A DNA stretch of 11,035 nucleotides from Sphingomonas bacterium (GTDB taxonomy: Bacteria > Pseudomonadota > Alphaproteobacteria > Sphingomonadales > Sphingomonadaceae): positions 1 to 11,035 of the forward strand of contig JAJAYY010000270.1 of the NCBI GenBank assembly GCA_026785965.1. The letters run 5' to 3'. Positions 8,168 through 11,035 of the stretch are shown here, piece by piece. Numbering within the stretch: position 1 is the stretch's first letter; every line of letters begins with the position of its first letter. Both the position numbers and the translations under genes were made by a program. The notes beneath the pieces were generated by a model. The model was not told the DNA's origin, made no database searches, and was given only the letters and a program-made list of their open reading frames with translations.

Positions 8168-9802
8168 TCAGGCCTTGGTCTCGCCGTCAAGCCGCGTCCC
8201 CGCCGCGGCGGGTTCGCCGAGCTCACTTTGTCCAGCCAGATCGCGGTCATCCTCAAGCGTGTTGAGGTGCATCAGTTTCTTGATGAACGGCGACACCAGC
8301 AGCACCGCGACCGACACGCCGATCGTGATCCAGCCGATCTTTTCGTAAATGGCGAGCGTGCCTTCCTTGCTCATCTCGCCGCTCTCGCCGCCGGTTGCTT
8401 CGCCGATCTTGCCGGCGACGAAATTGCCGACCGCGGTCATGTAGAACCACGCGCCCATGATCAGCGACGCCATGAACTTCGGCGCCAGCCGGTTCATCGC
8501 GCTGAGGCCGACAGGCGACAGGCACAACTCGCCGGTGGTGTGCAGCAGGTAAAGCAGGAACACGAAGATGACGGGCGTCATCGCCGCAGGCCCGACCGAC
8601 TGTGCACCCCACACGAACACCAGGAAACCGAGGCCAACCTGAGCCAGGGCGAGCCCGAACTTGGCCGGTGCCGACGGCTCGAGTCCGCGTTTGCCGAGCA
8701 TCACCCAAAGGCCGGCGAACAACGGCGCGAGCAGGATGATGTAGATCGGGTTGATCGACTGGAACAACGACGCCGGAACGCCGCCGATGTCGACATAGCG
8801 GTCGGTGTAGAGGTTGAAGCTGCCGCCGGCCTGCTCGAACAATCCCCAGAACAACGGGTTGAGCGCGATCAGGAACAGGATCGCGAAGATCCGGTCGCGG
8901 GCATGTTTGTCCAGCTTGAAGGCTTCGTAAATGACATAACCGAGCAGGCCGAGGCCCGACACGATCAGCAGATTCTGGATCACGCTTTGATACTGGACCA
9001 GCGCCCAGATCACCGCGACCGCGCCGACGCCGACCGCGTACAGCGTCATCTCGGTATTCTTCGTCAGCGGCTTGGGCGGCTCGCCCCGGCCGAGCAGCGA
9101 GCCCTTGCCGAGCACGAACACGATCAGGCCGGCGATCATGCCGATGCCGGCGAGCCCGAAGCCATAGCCCCAGCCGATCGTCTGGCCGAGGTAGCCGACC
9201 AGGATCGTGCCCAATGCGGCGCCGACGTTAATCCCCATGTAGAAGATGGTGTAGGCGCCGTCGCGGCGGACATCGGTCAGCTTGTAGAGCTGTCCAACCA
9301 TCACCGAAATATTGGCCTTGAGGAAGCCCGAGCCGACGATGATGAAGGCGAGCGCCGCCCAGAACACGTTGATCGTCGGATCATCTTGTCCGCCGACGCC
9401 TTCGACCGCCATCGTCGCATGGCCGATCGCCAGCAGGATTCCGCCGAACAGCACCGCCTTGCGCTGCCCCAGATAACGATCGGCTAGATAGCCGCCGAGC
9501 ACCGGGGTGATGTAGACCAGCGACGTGTAGGCGCCGTAAATGAGGTTCGATTTGCTGTCATTGAACAGCCAATGCTGGGTGAGATAGAAAATCAGCAGTG
9601 CGCGCATGCCGTAATATGAGAAACGCTCCCACATTTCGGCGAAGAACAGCATGTACAGCCCCTTGGGCTGACCGAACGCCTCCTCCTTCTTGCTCATCGC
9701 AATCGATGCGCCGATGGCGAGGAAGGCAGCAAGCACCACCAGCGAAATGGCGGCGATCCAGTCGCCCTCATTCCATGCGGACATGTTTTTTAATGCGGTC
9801 AC
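8168..9802 (-). CDS. POT/PTR-family proton-coupled peptide transporter (MFS)
   Basis: The 544-residue protein has the hallmarks of the POT family, which imports di- and tripeptides with protons across the inner membrane: ExxERFxYY at 56-64 (E56, E59, R60, F61, Y63, Y64), GYLADRYLGQRKAVLFGG (104-121), FYMGINVGA (187-195), PLFWGLFEQAGGS (316-328) and GELCLSPVGLS (424-434). It contains the usual 12-14 membrane segments; an additional hydrophobic helix (about 16-36) precedes the ERF motif, as in many bacterial members. The GTG start at 9802 is favoured by a GGGAG ribosome site 6 nt upstream; the next ATG (9784) would remove six residues. The charged C-terminal tail (about 515-544) is cytoplasmic by prediction. 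It is the first gene of the minus-strand block and is divergent from the nitroreductase gene across a 116-bp gap. Confidence 0.93.
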   Translation of the reverse strand: MTALKNMSAWNEGDWIAAISLVVLAAFLAIGASIAMSKKEEAFGQPKGLYMLFFAEMWERFSYYGMRALLIFYLTQHWLFNDSKSNLIYGAYTSLVYITPVLGGYLADRYLGQRKAVLFGGILLAIGHATMAVEGVGGQDDPTINVFWAALAFIIVGSGFLKANISVMVGQLYKLTDVRRDGAYTIFYMGINVGAALGTILVGYLGQTIGWGYGFGLAGIGMIAGLIVFVLGKGSLLGRGEPPKPLTKNTEMTLYAVGVGAVAVIWALVQYQSVIQNLLIVSGLGLLGYVIYEAFKLDKHARDRIFAILFLIALNPLFWGLFEQAGGSFNLYTDRYVDIGGVPASLFQSINPIYIILLAPLFAGLWVMLGKRGLEPSAPAKFGLALAQVGLGFLVFVWGAQSVGPAAMTPVIFVFLLYLLHTTGELCLSPVGLSAMNRLAPKFMASLIMGAWFYMTAVGNFVAGKIGEATGGESGEMSKEGTLAIYEKIGWITIGVSVAVLLVSPFIKKLMHLNTLEDDRDLAGQSELGEPAAAGTRLDGETKA

Positions 9803-9918
9803 TGATCACTCCCAGAATTCGCACGCTCTGACGGCGTATCGCGGCGTAACCTAACGGCCAAATCGCTGATGTGAAGCCGATTGTTGCAGCGAGGCGACGC
9901 GGCTAAGGCGATCTCGCC
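9803..9918. promoter_or_regulatory. Divergent intergenic region, transporter / nitroreductase
   Basis: These 116 bp must hold the promoters of both divergent genes. On the minus strand GGGAG (9813-9809) is a good ribosome site for the GTG at 9802. CGGCGTA is repeated at 9832-9838 and 9842-9848, exactly 10 bp apart, so both copies face the same side of the helix. A minus-strand TTGGCC (9861-9856) followed after 17 bp by TACGCC (9838-9833) is a weak promoter candidate. On the plus strand AAGG (9905-9908) lies 10 nt before ATG 9919 and could serve the nitroreductase. No strong promoter stands out in either direction. Confidence 0.45.
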
Positions 9919-10506
9919 ATGCTCAACGACCGCTCTTCGCTGCTCGCCTTGCTCGAAACCCGCCGCTCGGGCCGCCCGCGCGAAATGGTTGCGCCGGGTC
10001 CGAGCGAGGCGGAAATCGAGCGCATCCTGACGATCGCCGCGCGCACCCCCGATCATGGCAAATTGTTTCCGTGGCGCTTCGTCACCGTCGCCCGCGATCA
10101 GCGCGGTGCGCTCGCCGACCTGCTTGCCCGCGCCCTGCCCGAGCACCACCCCGCCGCGCTCCCCGCGCATTATGCCAAGGCGCTCGAATTCGCGCATCAG
10201 GCGCCGGCGCTGGTGGTGCTCGTCGCGGCGCCGATTGAGGGTCACAAAATTCCGCTGTGGGAGCAGCAATTGTCGTGCGGCGCAGCGGCGATGAACCTGC
10301 TGCTGGCGGCGCATGGGCTCGGTTATGTCGGAGGCTGGATCACCGGCTGGGCGGCTTATTCCGAACGCGTTCGCTCGGCTTTCTGCGCGCCCGGCGAGCG
10401 CATCGCCGGGTTCATCTTCATCGGCACTGTCGGCTCCGAGCTGGAGGAGCGCCCGCGCGCGCCGCTGGCCACCGTCGCCCGCCGCTGGGTGCCACCAACC
10501 GCTTGA
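9919..10506 (+). CDS. Nitroreductase family protein, YdjA-like
   Basis: The 195-residue protein belongs to the FMN-dependent nitroreductase fold and looks most like the small YdjA subgroup. Seen: TRRSGRPREM (14-23), the FMN phosphate-binding RRS-type start; ARTPDHGKLFPWRF (41-54), the YdjA-type signature where other nitroreductases have PSxxNxQPW; QLSCGAAAMNLLLAAHGLGYVGGW (117-140), the dimer and flavin-contact helix; GFIFIGT (164-170); and an ERPR tail (177-180). Such proteins transfer hydride from NAD(P)H to nitro compounds or quinones in vitro, but their natural substrates are mostly unknown. Length matches YdjA (about 183). ATG 9919 has a weak AAGG upstream. The stop codon TGA (10504-10506) lies inside the -35 hexamer of the following gntR promoter. 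Confidence 0.88.
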   Translation: MLNDRSSLLALLETRRSGRPREMVAPGPSEAEIERILTIAARTPDHGKLFPWRFVTVARDQRGALADLLARALPEHHPAALPAHYAKALEFAHQAPALVVLVAAPIEGHKIPLWEQQLSCGAAAMNLLLAAHGLGYVGGWITGWAAYSERVRSAFCAPGERIAGFIFIGTVGSELEERPRAPLATVARRWVPPTA

Positions 10507-10530
10507 TTTCCTTGCGCGCTGCTGTATTAT
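10503..10530 (+). promoter_or_regulatory. Sigma-70-like promoter of gntR, apparently leaderless
   Basis: TTGATT (10503-10508), a 16-bp spacer and TATTAT (10525-10530) resemble the -35 and -10 consensus (4/6 and 5/6). Only six bases separate the -10 from ATG 10537, so the expected transcription start is at or next to the A of the start codon, and no Shine-Dalgarno is present. Inference: leaderless mRNA. Confidence 0.6.
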
Positions 10531-10536
10531 GACAGC
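10521..10536. promoter_or_regulatory. Candidate GntR operator overlapping the -10
   Basis: GCTGT (10521-10525) and ACAGC (10532-10536) are inverted 5-bp arms with a 6-bp centre ATTATG. They bracket the -10 element and end right at the start codon of the GntR gene. GntR-family regulators commonly bind such palindromes and repress their own promoter. The site itself is seen; its use as an operator is inferred. Confidence 0.5.
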
Positions 10537-10893
10537 ATGACGCTTCGAGCTCCCCATGAAAAACCGGTCTATGTCCGCCTGCGCGAAGTGATCGCCGACG
10601 CGATCCTCGCCGGACGTTACGCCGACGGCGATCCCCTGCCCTCCGTGCGCGCGCTCGCCGCCGAGGAAGGCGCCAACCCGCTGACTGTGGCCAAGGCCTA
10701 TCAAGGGTTCCAGGACGACGGGTTGATCCTCGTCAAGCGCGGAGTCGGCATGTTCGTCGCCCCGGGTGCGGGCGCGCGCCTGCGCAGCACCGAGCGCGAT
10801 CAGTTCATCAAGCTCGAATGGCCCCTGATTACCGCGCGCATGACCCAGCTCGGGATCGATCCGGCGCATTTGCTGTCGGGTGAGCTCGCTTAG
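10537..10893 (+). CDS. GntR-family transcriptional regulator, YtrA-type (short)
   Basis: The 118-residue protein consists of a GntR winged helix-turn-helix (about 10-75): PVYVRLREVIADAI, GDPLPSVRALAAE (31-43), NPLTVAKAYQGF (47-58) and DDGLILVKRGVGMFV (60-74). Only about 40 residues follow, including a helix-rich end, so there is no room for a FadR, HutC or aminotransferase-like effector domain; this size is typical of the YtrA subfamily. YtrA regulators usually sit with ABC transporter genes that they repress. None is visible here: the neighbours are a nitroreductase upstream and a convergent gene end downstream, so the target is unknown. Its own promoter and palindromic operator lie directly at the start codon, which suggests autorepression. 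The stop is followed 6 bp later by a palindromic repeat. Confidence 0.92.
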   Translation: MTLRAPHEKPVYVRLREVIADAILAGRYADGDPLPSVRALAAEEGANPLTVAKAYQGFQDDGLILVKRGVGMFVAPGAGARLRSTERDQFIKLEWPLITARMTQLGIDPAHLLSGELA

Positions 10894-10899
10894 TCATTT

Positions 10900-10975
10900 C
10901 GTCATTGCGAGGAGCGTAGCGACGCGGCCATCCAGCGGCGCGAGGCTTGATTTCCGCGCGTCGCTCGCAATGACG
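10900..10975. repeat. REP-like palindromic interspersed element
   Basis: CGTCATTGCGAG (10900-10911) and CTCGCAATGACG (10964-10975) are exact 12-bp reverse complements; further inside, CGACGCGG (10920-10927) pairs imperfectly with CCGCGCGTCG (10954-10963). The whole 76 bp can fold as one long hairpin with a bulge (GAGCGTAG) on the left side. Elements starting CGTCATTGCGAG and ending CGCAATGACG are, as I recall, scattered in many copies between genes in sphingomonads and some other alphaproteobacteria. It lies between the gntR stop and an apparent convergent gene end. It may stabilise or end transcripts from both sides, but lacks a T-run. Confidence 0.85.
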
Positions 10976-10977
10976 GT

Positions 10978-11035
10978 TCAACCCAGCGCTTCAGCCGGGC
11001 CCGAGTAGAGCAACGCCGCGCCGGCTTCGGCGGCG
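10978..11035 (-). CDS. Possible C-terminus of a convergent gene (cut by right edge)
   Basis: The minus strand is open from the right edge to a TGA at 10980-10978, giving 18 residues that end in LLYSGPAEALG. Position after the palindromic repeat and convergent to gntR fits a gene end. The fragment is far too short to name a family. It could also be a chance open stretch in GC-rich DNA. Confidence 0.4.
   Translation of the reverse strand, partial: AAEAGAALLYSGPAEALG

Noticed and set aside
8228..9487. 419-residue plus-strand open frame opposite the peptide transporter
   Set aside because: Its composition (many D, H, R, Q) is the mirror of membrane-protein codons; it is a shadow of the transporter.
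9799..10869. 356-residue minus-strand open frame opposite nitroreductase and gntR
   Set aside because: It spans two recognisable plus-strand genes and their promoter and has no domain I can identify.
10501..10955. GCTTGATTTCC at both 10501-10511 and 10945-10955
   Set aside because: The 11-bp match joins the gntR promoter and the interior of the palindromic repeat, but neither extends further and no structure links them; probably chance.

Overview
This is a GC-rich chromosomal window from an alphaproteobacterium, most likely a member of the Sphingomonadales. That placement rests on a canonical CcrM-type GANTC methyltransferase with its C-terminal DNA-reading domain next to rnhB, on a DUF1272 zinc-ribbon protein, on a REP-like palindrome beginning CGTCATTGCGAG of the kind scattered through sphingomonad genomes, and on general codon use. 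It is a family-level inference from protein resemblance, not a database match. I see no prophage, IS element, CRISPR array, tRNA or rRNA.

Layout. (1) Left edge, plus strand: the 3' part of a sigma-54-type AAA+ activator with a Fis HTH (1-950) and, 18 bp later, a short-signal lipoprotein with a phosphodiester glycosidase (NAGPA/DUF2233) domain (969-1730). The end of the latter overlaps the end of convergent folP by 53 bp. (2) A long minus-strand block, read from right to left: POT peptide transporter (9802-8168), NnrU-like membrane protein (8089-7406), glmM (7381-6041), DUF1272 (6041-5817), a thiD gene fused in frame to a VOC/glyoxalase-like domain (5820-4651), rnhB (4654-4037), a 152-bp non-coding gap, ccrM (3884-2739) and folP (2739-1678). 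From glmM to rnhB each stop codon overlaps the next start by 1-4 nt, and ccrM/folP overlap in the same way, which suggests two translationally coupled operons. (3) Right part, plus strand: a YdjA-like nitroreductase (9919-10506), a short YtrA-type GntR regulator (10537-10893), a 76-bp palindromic repeat (10900-10975), and what may be the end of a convergent gene (10978-11035).

Functionally the block is housekeeping: folate (folP), amino-sugar/peptidoglycan precursor (glmM), thiamine (thiD), R-loop and ribonucleotide repair (rnhB) and cell-cycle DNA methylation (ccrM).

The most striking non-coding signal is the ccrM upstream region. Seven GANTC sites, the sequence CcrM itself methylates, lie within 153 bp (3915-4067), against 18 that I count by hand in the other ~10.9 kb. 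Three are exactly 20 bp apart, two form the arms of an inverted repeat, and one overlaps a direct repeat. This looks like a methylation-sensitive autoregulatory region for ccrM. Other points worth attention are the ThiD-VOC fusion, an apparently leaderless and self-operated gntR promoter, and a GAFPGA variant of the sigma-54 contact loop.
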